Source of the DNA: Vibrio diazotrophicus
GTDB lineage: Bacteria; Pseudomonadota; Gammaproteobacteria; Enterobacterales; Vibrionaceae
Direction: 5' to 3'
Assembly (NCBI RefSeq): GCF_038452265.1
Contig: NZ_CP151843.1
Span: 124,001 to 188,000 of the forward strand
Length of the DNA stretch: 64,000 nt
Shown here: positions 9,210-18,448 of the stretch, one piece after another
How the letters are laid out: each line of letters starts with the position of its first letter
How positions within the stretch are numbered: the first letter of the stretch is position 1
Program-made: the position numbers and the translations under genes
The notes under the pieces: model-generated
Seen by the model: the letters and a program-made list of their open reading frames with translations, nothing else
What the model was told of the DNA's origin: nothing
The model's database searches: none

Positions 9210-10304
9210 AATCAAACTAAAATACAAACGGCACATATCTCTAAAGTTGTGTAAATCAATATTGCAAATTTCTTCCACCCGTTTCATGCGATACCTGAGC
9301 GTGTTGGGGTGAACATAGAGAACACTGGATGTTTTTTTAATATCACAACTGTTTTCGAACCAGCATAAAATTGTTTGAATCAATGTCGGATCAGCCAGTT
9401 CTAATTGTTGAACATGAGTAGAAAGCTTATCTCGTTGCCAGCGTGATAAGCTGCTCTCAAAAAGCGCTGGTAGTTCATATTGAGCGAAAGGATAAAACTT
9501 TGCTTCCGGATTCAAGCGTTGTCCCGCTTTCATCGTCGCCATTGCACTTTCAAATGCGTAATGAAGATTCTGTGGTTGGCTATAGATCGCACCAATGGAG
9601 CAATGGAAATCCACTTTAAGCGATTCTGCTAAATAGCTAGTAATGCTCTGCCAGTCATCAATGGTGGTTTCACCGCTTTTCTCTTTCTCTGTTACGTTCA
9701 ACAGCACTAAGTTTGTTTTGTAAGAGTATTCGGCTTTTAGGCGTTTACGTGACCACTGATTAAGAACACGAACCACTTCTTTTTGATCGCCTGAATTGCC
9801 TACCTCAATCATACAAATGGCGTGATGATTGAAAATGTCGACTTTTAACTGCGCCGCCATATTGGTGATGTGCTCTTGTGATGCGTTTGGATCGATACAC
9901 TCAAGAAGAAGCTCTTCAAGTTTGCGTTCGCTCCAGCGTGTCATTTCCATCATGGAGGTGTACTCAACCACCATTTCAGCCGCCATTTTTACCATTTCAC
10001 CGAATGGGCGAACTTCTTCCAGCGGACCAGAAATACCAATAACACCGATCGGTTCTTGGTTAAAAATGATAGGCAGGTTTACGCCCGGCTTTACATGGGG
10101 AAACTCCGGTAGCATGCCTTCGGAGATTTCAATCGGTTTAAGCTCACTCAATGCCAGTACCGCACCGCCATGTTTTTGATATTTACGAGCGGGATTGGTC
10201 GACGCAATGATAATACCAGTCTCATCCATAACATTAAGTGGGTACTTGATGATTTTCTGTGCTCGGTCGACAATGCGTTGTGCTAATTGTTCATGTAACT
10301 GCAT
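9204..10304 (-). CDS. cdaR: Sugar diacid utilisation regulator
   Basis: CdaR-type regulator of 366 aa. The N-terminal diacid recognition domain (about residues 1-130) begins LHEQLAQRIVDRAQKII; the middle is GGDEF-like in fold; the C-terminus is a PucR helix-turn-helix (SSVLYVHPNTLRYRMKRVEE). In E. coli CdaR activates the gud and gar operons in response to glucarate, galactarate or glycerate. It is convergent with garK. The 288-bp gap upstream of it contains no TTTGTACAAA site and no other gene that I can see. Confidence 0.92.
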   Translation of the reverse strand: MQLHEQLAQRIVDRAQKIIKYPLNVMDETGIIIASTNPARKYQKHGGAVLALSELKPIEISEGMLPEFPHVKPGVNLPIIFNQEPIGVIGISGPLEEVRPFGEMVKMAAEMVVEYTSMMEMTRWSERKLEELLLECIDPNASQEHITNMAAQLKVDIFNHHAICMIEVGNSGDQKEVVRVLNQWSRKRLKAEYSYKTNLVLLNVTEKEKSGETTIDDWQSITSYLAESLKVDFHCSIGAIYSQPQNLHYAFESAMATMKAGQRLNPEAKFYPFAQYELPALFESSLSRWQRDKLSTHVQQLELADPTLIQTILCWFENSCDIKKTSSVLYVHPNTLRYRMKRVEEICNIDLHNFRDMCRLYFSLIL

Positions 10305-10592
10305 ATATTCACTTGTGGCTTTTCGTTCGCTGCATCAAAGGCTGATACGTTGTTGAAACGTACGTCCTATGAGTGGGATAACCGACAATAATACTTTACT
10401 AGCTTAGTCGTAACTGAGATCTCAATCGCACCGAATTGGCTAGTAGTAAGACAATTACCTTTGTTGTCACTTATTTCTACTTTATTTGCGTTTAACTAGG
10501 CAAAAATGCTTCTTTTCCCAGTAGGATTAACCTGTAGTTTAGCTCGGTAAGCCCCCACAGAATGAGGGCTAATACTTGAGCATATAACTAAA

Positions 10593-11270
10593 TTAAGATA
10601 ATTGTTTTAGCAAAGCTAAAGCGACAGGTTCTGAGCTGGCAGGGTTTTGTCCCGTGATAAGCTTGCCATCTTCAACCACGTATGGCATCCAATCTTGCGT
10701 TTTTTGATAGTGTGCGCCAAGGCGAATAAACTCATCTTCAATCAGAAAAGGAACGACATCGGTAAGTTGCACTGCCGCTTCTTCACCATTAGTAAACCCA
10801 GTAACATGACGCCCTTTAACGAATGCCTCGCCATTGGCTGTTTTTACATTGCGAAGCACTGCAGGAGCGTGGCAGACAAATCCCATCGGCTTATTTACTG
10901 TAGAGAATGCCTCGATTAATTTTATAGAGTCGACTGAATTCGTTAAATCCCACAATGGACCGTGACCACCCGGATAGAACACGGCATCAAAATCTTCTAC
11001 GTTTACGGTCTCTAGCTTTACCGTGTTTGCAAGAGCTTCTTGCGCTGCGAGGTCTTGGTTAAATCTACGAGTTAACTCCGTTTGGAAATCTTCCAGCTCA
11101 CTTTTTGGGTCTAGAGGAGGTTGACCACCTTGTGGTGAGGCTAAAACCAGCTGCGCTCCTGCGTCTTTGAAGGTGTAGTAGGGTGCAGCAAATTCTTCTA
11201 ACCAAAATCCAGTTTTATGGCCTGTGTTTCCTAGTTCATTGTGTGAAGTTAATACCATTAAAATTTTCAT
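10593..11270 (-). CDS. DJ-1/PfpI-family protein (Hsp31-like)
   Basis: A 225-aa type 1 glutamine-amidotransferase-like protein. The nucleophile elbow is GFVCHAPAVL, with the reactive Cys followed by His, and FYPGGHGPLWDL supplies the preceding strand-loop. The family includes glyoxalase III/Hsp31 chaperones and chlorinated-compound or quinone stress proteins; which activity applies cannot be read from motifs. It is divergent from a LysR regulator across a 404-bp gap containing a small palindrome. Confidence 0.8.
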   Translation of the reverse strand: MKILMVLTSHNELGNTGHKTGFWLEEFAAPYYTFKDAGAQLVLASPQGGQPPLDPKSELEDFQTELTRRFNQDLAAQEALANTVKLETVNVEDFDAVFYPGGHGPLWDLTNSVDSIKLIEAFSTVNKPMGFVCHAPAVLRNVKTANGEAFVKGRHVTGFTNGEEAAVQLTDVVPFLIEDEFIRLGAHYQKTQDWMPYVVEDGKLITGQNPASSEPVALALLKQLS

Positions 11271-11325
11271 TAATTATTCCTTCTTCCGCGTTACGGATAG
11301 TTTGTATTTAAAATTTAATCATTAG

Positions 11326-11340
11326 ATTAGCGTAGCTAAT
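11326..11340. promoter_or_regulatory. Palindrome in the DJ-1/LysR intergenic region
   Basis: ATTAGC-GTA-GCTAAT is an inverted repeat that also fits the LysR-type T-N11-A pattern. It lies 56 bp upstream of the DJ-1-family start. The rest of the 404-bp gap (11271-11674) holds no gene that I can support; a GGGAGGG run at 11645 is too far from the LysR ATG to be its Shine-Dalgarno. Confidence 0.35.
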
Positions 11341-11674
11341 GCACAAGGTTATTGCCTTAGAGGGTGCAACAGCTCTATTGTAATTTTTTGATAACCACTT
11401 GTTTCATATTGATAATTTTCTTACATCCGCCAGTGCCAAGATAAGTACTAACAACCAGAACTCTGTTGTTTATTTTGTCATCTGACACTTGGACAAATGG
11501 TGCCTTATCGTTTCTTGCAGTTGCTAAGTTCTTTTGGATGACCTAACCGGACATATAACGATTCACTTTCCGTTATTGCGCAGTCATTTCTGTGACAACA
11601 AGAATAATCAAAATTGTCTGCGAGCAACTAACAATGCTATTTTAGGGAGGGTATAAAAAAATTTATGGGCACGT

Positions 11675-12559
11675 ATGTCATTAGTCAGACTGAGAACGTT
11701 TATTGAGGTTTATCGGCAACGCTCGATTAGCGGTGCAGCACGCATGTTGAACCTAACACAACCCGCTGTGTCGCAACATATTGCCGGGCTTGAAGTGGTT
11801 GTGGGGCGGCCGTTGTTCGAACGACAAGTGGACGGAGTTCTACCGACTTCCGCTGCAAATGAGTTGGCGGCTGATATTGGCGATAAGTTAGATGCTGCTG
11901 AAGCTGCGCTTGCTTCTGCGAGAGCTCGTTCACGTGATGTTTCCGGAGCGCTGCAATTGATAGGGCATATCGATTTTATGGCTGAAAATCTCGCTCCTGA
12001 ATTAGCTCCGTTGCTCGAAGCCGGAATTCGGGTTCGTATGCACACTGGCGATGGGCCAATGGTGACACAAATGTTGTTGGAAGGTCATTGTGATTTAGGT
12101 ATCTCTGCCCATCCCGTGACTGACAGTCGCCTTAAAAGTGAGGTGCTTTTGACTGACAAGATAGTCGCGGTTGCTTCTCCAGTGGTGGCAGAGCGGATTG
12201 AGCAAGCTGAGGAGTTTGGTAAAGCTCTTCTTAAAGAGCCACTCTTAGCCTACAACTTGGAATTATCTTTAGTGGATGCTTGGCTTAATGCGAACCGTAT
12301 TGCAGCGCCAAGCTTGATCCCCGCGATGATTGGACAAGATCTTCGAGCTCATAGAAATCTGCTGATACAGGGTATTGGTTGGTCTGTACTACCGCATTTT
12401 TTATGTGAAAAGCAACTCAGTAGCGGAGAGCTAAAGCTCATTCCGCCACCTCGCACTAATACGGAGATTATTTACTACTTGATTTGGTTACCGAGCGCTT
12501 TACGTCAACCAAGAGTTGCTCATGCACGAACTGCACTATTAGGTCGTTTACAGAACTAG
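11675..12559 (+). CDS. LysR-family transcriptional regulator
   Basis: A 294-aa LysR regulator: N-terminal winged helix (residues 1-60, with SGAARMLNLTQPAVSQHIAGLE) and a C-terminal substrate-binding-like domain that senses an unidentified effector. The ATG has no close Shine-Dalgarno. It is followed 59 bp later by an MFS gene on the same strand and is divergent from the DJ-1-family gene, so either or both may be its targets. I do not recognise a named orthologue. Confidence 0.85.
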   Translation: MSLVRLRTFIEVYRQRSISGAARMLNLTQPAVSQHIAGLEVVVGRPLFERQVDGVLPTSAANELAADIGDKLDAAEAALASARARSRDVSGALQLIGHIDFMAENLAPELAPLLEAGIRVRMHTGDGPMVTQMLLEGHCDLGISAHPVTDSRLKSEVLLTDKIVAVASPVVAERIEQAEEFGKALLKEPLLAYNLELSLVDAWLNANRIAAPSLIPAMIGQDLRAHRNLLIQGIGWSVLPHFLCEKQLSSGELKLIPPPRTNTEIIYYLIWLPSALRQPRVAHARTALLGRLQN

Positions 12560-12618
12560 TGCATGTATAGTCTTACTATTTACGTTGTCTTAATGTCCAT
12601 ACAAGGAAAGTAAAGTTC

Positions 12619-13833
12619 ATGTCTAACGATTCGTATTCGACAATCACAGATCCTTCATTACTTGGTCCAGACGTCAGCCGTTCCAATTTATGGCGTTTAA
12701 CATTGGCACAAGCATTGGCAGGGGCGAATTCAGTGGTTGTATTTGCAACCGGAGCGATTGTCGGAAGTATGCTGGCGCCTTCTCCGTTGCTTGCCACACT
12801 GCCTATTTCTATTTTCGTTGTTGGTATGGCTGTGTGTGTTTTTCCTGCTGGAGAATTAGCAAGAAAGTACGGACGAAAAGCGGCGTTTATGGCGGGTTCG
12901 GTAGCTGGCGTGTTAACGGGGCTGTTAGCGATGGCTGCTATGTTCACGGGTTTGTTCTGGTTGTTTTGTCTCTCGACCCTTTTAGGTGGCGCTTACGCCG
13001 CTGTTGTTCTCTCTTTTCGTTTTGCTGTGACGGACGGCTTACCGCCAGAGAAAAGACCTCAAGCACTTTCGCTAGTTATGGCTGGTGGTATTGTTGCAGG
13101 TGTTATCGGGCCGCAGCTAGTGACACAAACCATGTATCTGTGGCCAGAAAAAATGTTTGCTGCCACTTTCCTTGCTCAGGCAGTAGTTGCTGTGATCTCA
13201 GGTGTGATCTTATATGGCGTTCAGTCTCCGGCTGTAAAAGAGCAGCATGGTGGAGGAAGGCCATTAATGGAAATTGCACTTCAACCGCGCTTTATTTCTG
13301 CTGTGGTGTGTGGCGCAGCGTCATACATGATCATGAATTTTCTTATGACTGCAGCCCCGCTCGCCATGCATATGCATGGCCACAGCCATGAGTCGTCAAA
13401 CTTAGGTATTCAATGGCATGTGATCGCCATGTATGCCCCGAGCTTTTTCACCGGCAAACTGATAGCGCGATTTGGCGCTGTGCGTATTTCCGCAATAGGG
13501 ATCGTTTTGACGGGCATTTCTGCGGCTGTTGGTTTGTTGGGCGTAGATGTAAACCATTTCTGGTGGTTACTCATTTTACTGGGCATTGGATGGAACTTCG
13601 GCTTTCTTGGCGCTTCAGCTTTAGTGTTGGAATGTCATAAACCGGAAGAGAAAAATCGTGTTCAGTCGCTCAATGACTTCATTATTTTTGGCTTAATGGC
13701 AATAGGTTCTTTTTCATCTGGCGGGCTGTTAAGTGCTTACGGCTGGCAGATGGTGTTGTGGGTATCCTTCGTTCCTCTGATTTTGGCCGCTTTAGCTTTA
13801 GCAGCCGCGAAAGTTGGAAAATTGCGAGCTTAA
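12619..13833 (+). CDS. MFS transporter
   Basis: A 404-aa major facilitator with about 12 transmembrane helices. The loop 2-3 motif appears as AGELARKYGRKAAF, typical of drug:proton antiporter-like members. A His-rich stretch (MHMHGHSHESS, about residue 250) lies in the loop after helix 7 and could bind metal. GGAAAG precedes the ATG. It is probably co-transcribed with the LysR gene upstream and controlled by it. The substrate is unknown; the fold is certain. Confidence 0.8.
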   Translation: MSNDSYSTITDPSLLGPDVSRSNLWRLTLAQALAGANSVVVFATGAIVGSMLAPSPLLATLPISIFVVGMAVCVFPAGELARKYGRKAAFMAGSVAGVLTGLLAMAAMFTGLFWLFCLSTLLGGAYAAVVLSFRFAVTDGLPPEKRPQALSLVMAGGIVAGVIGPQLVTQTMYLWPEKMFAATFLAQAVVAVISGVILYGVQSPAVKEQHGGGRPLMEIALQPRFISAVVCGAASYMIMNFLMTAAPLAMHMHGHSHESSNLGIQWHVIAMYAPSFFTGKLIARFGAVRISAIGIVLTGISAAVGLLGVDVNHFWWLLILLGIGWNFGFLGASALVLECHKPEEKNRVQSLNDFIIFGLMAIGSFSSGGLLSAYGWQMVLWVSFVPLILAALALAAAKVGKLRA

Positions 13834-13861
13834 ATTTTCAACAGCTTTAGATACAAATGAC

Positions 13862-13890
13862 AAAGCCCCTTAAATAAGGGGCTTTGTTTT
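13862..13890. terminator. Bidirectional terminator
   Basis: Perfect 8-bp stem AAAGCCCC / GGGGCTTT (13862-13869, 13878-13885) with an 8-nt loop and T-rich or A-rich flanks, between the convergent MFS and NhaC-family genes. Confidence 0.85.
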
Positions 13891-13912
13891 GGTGTGCTTT
13901 TTGGTTAGAGAT

Positions 13913-15388
13913 TTACGCAATCACTAAGAAGAAAATAGCAGTGGCGACAATACCGATAAGCGCATATGGGAACTGAGAAGTTGCGTGTTGCATTGGTGTA
14001 CAACCAGAACCTTGTGCCGACAATACTGTAGAGTCACTGAAGAAACATGAGTGGCTGCCCGCAGCCGATGCAGAAAGCAGTGCTGCAACCGTTAGGTGTA
14101 GAGGAACACCAAGCTGTTCACCCAGTGGCAGAACGATTGGCATTGCTACCGCAAAAGTACCCCAAGATGATGCAGTGGCGAATACCAAAGCGCCGGTAAT
14201 CATAAAGATGATAGCTGGGAAGTAAGAGGCAGATAGATAAGGGCTCACTGTTTCAATAACATACTGAGTTACGCCTAGCTGGTCGTTCACTGACTTCAAC
14301 ATAAAGCCGCCGATAACGGTTGCAAGAGGTAGCAACATGACTTTAATGCCATCGTAAACAGACTCGAACATGTCGTTCATTGAAATCAGTCGTTGAGCAC
14401 CGTAGAAACAGATAGTGAAGATAAGGGCAACGAAAACACCCGCCAGCAAATCAATGCCGAAGTACCAGCTTGCAGCCACAAGCACAATCATAGGAAGCAG
14501 GAAGTTAATCAAACCCATGGTTGGATTGGTGTGAGATGAGATATCAGAGCCAAAGTCGATATCCGTTGCGCCGTCTGGGCGAACTTGACCATTCTTAGCA
14601 CGCTGTTCAGCAGTTTTCATTGAACCCAGATCTGGGATCTTCTCCATCGCAACCAGCAGCACAATCACCAGTGTTACCCAACCGTAAGCCATATAAGGAA
14701 TCGCTTCAATATAGGTCTTAATACCTTCACCCGCTTCAGCAACGTTGTTTGCTTCCAGTAGTGAGCTGAAGAAAATCGCCCACGTTGAAATCGGTACAAG
14801 AATACAAATCGGTGCTGCTGTTGAATCGACTAAGTAAGACAGTTTCTCGCGGGAGATGTTGTAACCGTCAGTTACTTTCTTCATAGAAGAAGAGATAGCA
14901 ATAGCATTCAAGTAGTCATCAATGAAAATAACAATGCCCAGAACAAACGTCATCAACATCGATTGTCTGCGGCTTTTAACCTTAGTAACTAACATATCTG
15001 AGAAACTCAGAATGCTACCGCCTTTTTCCAGTACCGCAATCAAGCCACCCATCAGGCCACATACGAGAATAATCCAGGCGATGGTTTCATCCATCATTAC
15101 GCCCATTGAAATATCCACGATTTGTTCAACCGCTTCTCTTGGATTAAGCAACAACACCCCAGCAATAGCACCGCTGAAAAGCGCTTCAACAGTGCGATGA
15201 GTGGTCAGTGCAAACACCAATACCAGCGTTGTTGGTAGAAGGCTCATCCACCCGTAGAGTTCGCCCTCTTCGTGGTTTAATCCTATCGCCGTAAAAAATA
15301 TAAACGTGGCTAAGGATATAAGAGAGACAAAGATATGTTGCGTATTAATCTTTAGTGGCGCTTCCAGCGCTTTGGTTTGACTAGTCAT
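13913..15388 (-). CDS. NhaC-family Na+/H+ antiporter-like transporter
   Basis: A 491-aa inner-membrane protein with about 12-13 helices and NhaC-family sequence (GLMGGLIAVLEKGG, FIDDYLNAIAISSSM, SASAAGSHSCFFSDST). The gene ends the minus-strand puuA transcript, 18 bp after puuA. No PuuP-type putrescine importer is present in the cluster, so this protein may bring in putrescine or a related amine; that role is inferred from position. NhaC relatives include amino-acid and organic-acid antiporters as well as sodium/proton antiporters. Confidence 0.8.
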   Translation of the reverse strand: MTSQTKALEAPLKINTQHIFVSLISLATFIFFTAIGLNHEEGELYGWMSLLPTTLVLVFALTTHRTVEALFSGAIAGVLLLNPREAVEQIVDISMGVMMDETIAWIILVCGLMGGLIAVLEKGGSILSFSDMLVTKVKSRRQSMLMTFVLGIVIFIDDYLNAIAISSSMKKVTDGYNISREKLSYLVDSTAAPICILVPISTWAIFFSSLLEANNVAEAGEGIKTYIEAIPYMAYGWVTLVIVLLVAMEKIPDLGSMKTAEQRAKNGQVRPDGATDIDFGSDISSHTNPTMGLINFLLPMIVLVAASWYFGIDLLAGVFVALIFTICFYGAQRLISMNDMFESVYDGIKVMLLPLATVIGGFMLKSVNDQLGVTQYVIETVSPYLSASYFPAIIFMITGALVFATASSWGTFAVAMPIVLPLGEQLGVPLHLTVAALLSASAAGSHSCFFSDSTVLSAQGSGCTPMQHATSQFPYALIGIVATAIFFLVIA

Positions 15389-15406
15389 GAAGTACAGTTC
15401 CTTTGT

Positions 15407-16750
15407 TTATGCTGAGTGTAACATCCAGTCGATTTCCATTGGGGTGATAGCTCGTTCAAATTCAGCGAGCTCACTTCGTTTGCAAGCTAGATACAGGTCA
15501 ATAAACTCTCTCGAAATATATTGATTGAGTTCGCTGCGCTCTAGCCTGTCAAGGGCTTCAGGCATGCGTAGTGGCAGAGTTACCGCATTATCACTTAAAG
15601 GTGGAGGACATTGCTCCTTGGTATAGTTATCACTCGCTAATACTGCGGAAAGTACAACTGCAGCGAGAATATAGGGGTTAACGTCAGCACCTGCAATACG
15701 GTGTTCTATTCGACGGTTGTTCTTGTCACTAATTGGAACACGTAGCGCAACACCGCGGTGGTTTTCTCCCCAGTTGGCTTTTGTTGGAACATAAGCACCA
15801 GGAGTGAAACGGCGGTAAGAGTTAACGTTAGGGCAAATCAAACCCATGGCTTGAGATGTTTGCGAAAGCATGGCCGCCATTGTTTGATAGAAAAGGGAAC
15901 TAGCTTGGCCATCTTGCTGGCTAAAGAGGTTGTTATCTTCGCTATCCACCAAGCTAAGGTGAATGTGCATACCATTACCCGCTTGATCTGCGAAAGGTTT
16001 CGCCATGAAAGTTGCGTCGAAACCATGTTGGTGAGCAATTTGTCGGATCAAGCGCTTCGCGATAATGATTTCATCACAGGCTCGCAGAACATCTTTCGAG
16101 TGGTTGAAGTTAAGCTCGAATTGACCCGGAGCGGATTCAGAAAGTGCACCAGAAGTATTTAACCCTTGTTCGAAAGCAATACGGTTTAAATCAGAAAGGA
16201 AGTCAGCATAGTCGTCCAATCCATCTAAATCATAAACTTCGGTGTCTTTCTCTCGCGTTTTTTTGGTTGGGTTAATGGCGGTTAACGGTTCGCCATGCTC
16301 ACCACGAACTTTATCGATCAAGTAGAACTCAAGCTCTAGTGCTATGCAGGGAAACTGATTTTTGCTCGCGAGTGTTTCTAGCATACTAGAAACGATATTA
16401 CGGATGAAAAGTGGATTTGGTCGTTCGCCTTTTTCATCCATCATGCTGATCAGTAGTTGCCCGACCTGCTCCTTGGCTGTTGGCATTAGTGTTCCGCTGA
16501 TCGGGAAACACAAATTATCCGGCTCGCCTAGATCTTCTCCAAGTCCGGCGGATTCAACAACGTTACCTTTTGTATCAAGTGAGATAGTGGAAAGAGGCAG
16601 CGCGACGCCTTTATTTAATTTATCTAATGCATTGATTGGGATTCGTTTTCCTCTTGGGGCTGCATTTATGTCTGTGAATATGAGGTCGACAAACTCAATA
16701 CTGGGCCAGTTTTGTTTAAAATTTTGTACTTCCTGTAGATAAGCTTCCAT
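15407..16750 (-). CDS. puuA: Gamma-glutamylputrescine synthetase
   Basis: Glutamine-synthetase-fold ligase of 447 aa. PuuA joins glutamate to putrescine with ATP, the first step of the Puu pathway. The catalytic region has PFADQAGNGMHIHLS and NRRIEHRIAGADVNPY, and the length matches the PuuA class rather than GlnA. It diverges from puuD across a 339-bp regulatory gap. Other glutamate-amine ligases have the same fold; the surrounding puuBCDR genes decide the name. Confidence 0.9.
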   Translation of the reverse strand: MEAYLQEVQNFKQNWPSIEFVDLIFTDINAAPRGKRIPINALDKLNKGVALPLSTISLDTKGNVVESAGLGEDLGEPDNLCFPISGTLMPTAKEQVGQLLISMMDEKGERPNPLFIRNIVSSMLETLASKNQFPCIALELEFYLIDKVRGEHGEPLTAINPTKKTREKDTEVYDLDGLDDYADFLSDLNRIAFEQGLNTSGALSESAPGQFELNFNHSKDVLRACDEIIIAKRLIRQIAHQHGFDATFMAKPFADQAGNGMHIHLSLVDSEDNNLFSQQDGQASSLFYQTMAAMLSQTSQAMGLICPNVNSYRRFTPGAYVPTKANWGENHRGVALRVPISDKNNRRIEHRIAGADVNPYILAAVVLSAVLASDNYTKEQCPPPLSDNAVTLPLRMPEALDRLERSELNQYISREFIDLYLACKRSELAEFERAITPMEIDWMLHSA

Positions 16751-16945
16751 TTTTCTTCTCCGAATAAACTGACGTATCGAAATTAGAGATAACTTTTAAC
16801 AAAAAAATCACATCTTCATCTTTGAAATATGGTTTCTTCAGTTATTTGTAATTGAAACAGTCACTTATTGTTTTGCGTCGAATTCTGGTGAGTTGCTTTT
16901 ATGTATTTCTTGTTAACTATTTTGTAACAGTCGTTTTTGTTTTGT

Positions 16946-17079
16946 TCAATATAATGGGCATGAATATTCGCTTTTAATGCTAAAAAGGTGCTCAGTGTCA
17001 CGTTATTGCCATTATTTTGAACATCCGTGTTGATAATTTTGTACACGGTTTGTAGTGTAAATGTTAAATATATCGAACA
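16946..17079. promoter_or_regulatory. Two candidate PuuR operators in the puuA/puuD gap
   Basis: The 339-bp gap between puuA and puuD carries two sequences resembling the E. coli PuuR site as I remember it (AAAATATAATGAACA): TCAATATAATGGGCA at 16946-16960 (11 of 15) and TAAATATATCGAACA at 17065-17079 (12 of 15). The second ends 10 bp before the puuD start, where a bound repressor would block transcription or initiation. Confidence 0.5.
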
Positions 17080-17089
17080 CGGAATTGTC

Positions 17090-17836
17090 ATGGTAGGAAA
17101 ACGCAAACCGATCATTGGCGTTGTTAGCTGTACGAAGGAACTCAACGGCTATCAAATTCAAGCGGTTAATGGATTTTATCTTCGCGCTGTCAAAGATTTT
17201 GGTGGAATGCCAATCATTCTTGCGCCAGACATGTCTGGTGATGAAGTGGAAGAAATTTTGAATGTCTGTGATGGCTTTTTATTCCCAGGTAGCCATTCAA
17301 ACGTTGCACCGCATCGCTACAACGCGAGCCACACTGAAAATAAACGAGATGAAGCGCGTGACGAGCTTTCTATCTCTCTGATTAGAAAAGCCATTGACCG
17401 AAACATTCCATGTTTAGGCATTTGTCGTGGTTTTCAGGAAATGAACGTTGCACTGGGCGGAACGCTGAATCCAGCCGTTCACGATTCAGGTTTTAATGAC
17501 CACCGAGAATCGGATGTTGAAGATTTTGAACAAAAATACGCACACGGCCACTTGGTATTAGTACAAGAGCAGAGTTTGTTTGAGCGTTGGCTGAAAGAGG
17601 AGGAGTGGGAAAATGCAGCTCACTTCCACGTCAACACTTTACACAATCAGGGTGTGGAACAGTTGGCACCTCAGTTAAGAGTAGAAGCTAAAGCCCCCGA
17701 TGGTTTGATAGAAGCATTTAGCCTTCCCGAGCAAGATTTCTTTGTTGGTGTTCAGTGGCACCCAGAATGGAAAGCTAAAACAAATCATTTCTCACAAATT
17801 TTATTTAAAGAGTTTATGATGGCAGCCTCACGTTAA
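17090..17836 (+). CDS. puuD: Gamma-glutamyl-GABA hydrolase
   Basis: Class I glutamine-amidotransferase-like hydrolase, 248 aa, releasing GABA and glutamate from gamma-glutamyl-GABA. The nucleophile is in CLGICRGFQEMN and the His-Glu pair in VQWHPEW. I start at ATG 17090, preceded by CGGAA; an upstream in-frame TTG (17027) would add 21 residues with no homology and would place the start before the second PuuR-like site. First gene of the plus-strand puu-agu-gab operon. Confidence 0.9.
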   Translation: MVGKRKPIIGVVSCTKELNGYQIQAVNGFYLRAVKDFGGMPIILAPDMSGDEVEEILNVCDGFLFPGSHSNVAPHRYNASHTENKRDEARDELSISLIRKAIDRNIPCLGICRGFQEMNVALGGTLNPAVHDSGFNDHRESDVEDFEQKYAHGHLVLVQEQSLFERWLKEEEWENAAHFHVNTLHNQGVEQLAPQLRVEAKAPDGLIEAFSLPEQDFFVGVQWHPEWKAKTNHFSQILFKEFMMAASR

Positions 17837-17855
17837 CGTTTGGAGCTGCATATTG

Positions 17856-18413
17856 ATGGACAATTTGGAGATTGGAAAAACTATTGTTCAGTTGCGTAAA
17901 AAGCATGAATTGTCACAAAGGGAACTCGCTGAAAGAGCTGGCATAACACACAGTGCTATCTCTTCTATCGAGAATGGCAAAGTGAGCCCGTCGGTGAGCT
18001 CGTTGCAAAAGATCGTCAATGTTTTTTCTTTATCTCTTTCGGAGTTTTTCATGATTGAACAATCTCCGAAAAATGAAGCGAAGGTTGTTATTCCATCTGA
18101 GGAACTGGTTGAAATGGGCAGTGAGTCTGTCTCGATGAAACTAGTGACCAATGGCAAAAAAGATCAGGTGATTGGATTCCTGATTGAAGAGTACGCACCT
18201 TTTGGAACGACAGGTGCGAGAGAAATCGAACACGAAGGCGAAGAGATAGGCACGGTTCTAGAGGGACAAATCACTCTGGAATACAAAGGCAAATCTCACG
18301 TTATCAAAGCTGGCGAGTCGTACGTTATTGATACGAACGAGCCGCATAGATTTACTAATCACACAGACAAGGCTTGTCGAATGATAAGTGCGCATACGCC
18401 AACCACTTTCTAA
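17856..18413 (+). CDS. puuR: Puu operon repressor
   Basis: A 185-aa repressor, exactly the length of E. coli PuuR: an N-terminal Cro/C1-type helix-turn-helix (LSQRELAERAGITHSAISSI, residues about 19-40) and a C-terminal cupin (IEHEGEEIGTVLEG, then HRFTNHTDK). It represses the puu genes and is released by putrescine. ATG 17856 is chosen over the TTG just before it; GGAG lies 10 nt upstream. It follows puuD by 19 bp. Confidence 0.92.
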   Translation: MDNLEIGKTIVQLRKKHELSQRELAERAGITHSAISSIENGKVSPSVSSLQKIVNVFSLSLSEFFMIEQSPKNEAKVVIPSEELVEMGSESVSMKLVTNGKKDQVIGFLIEEYAPFGTTGAREIEHEGEEIGTVLEGQITLEYKGKSHVIKAGESYVIDTNEPHRFTNHTDKACRMISAHTPTTF

Positions 18414-18423
18414 GTGGTGCTTG

Positions 18424-18443
18424 CCTTGTGTGATCACAAGGAG
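18424..18443 (+). promoter_or_regulatory. Hairpin covering the puuC ribosome binding site
   Basis: CCTTGTG-TGAT-CACAAGG (18424-18441) is a perfect 7-bp stem with a 4-nt loop. The puuC Shine-Dalgarno AAGGAG (18438-18443) is largely inside the 3' arm, five bases before the ATG. In RNA this would hide the ribosome binding site. As DNA it is also a symmetric protein-binding candidate, though its spacing does not fit CRP. Confidence 0.5.
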
Positions 18444-18448
18444 AGCGT

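Noticed and set aside
12690..13391. A 233-codon plus-strand open frame inside the MFS gene
   Set aside because: It overlaps the well-supported MFS gene in another frame and its product is Cys/Trp-rich nonsense without family features.
18424..18441. CRP-binding site before puuC
   Set aside because: TGTG and CACA are separated by only four bases; CRP needs TGTGA-N6-TCACA. The hairpin reading is kept instead.
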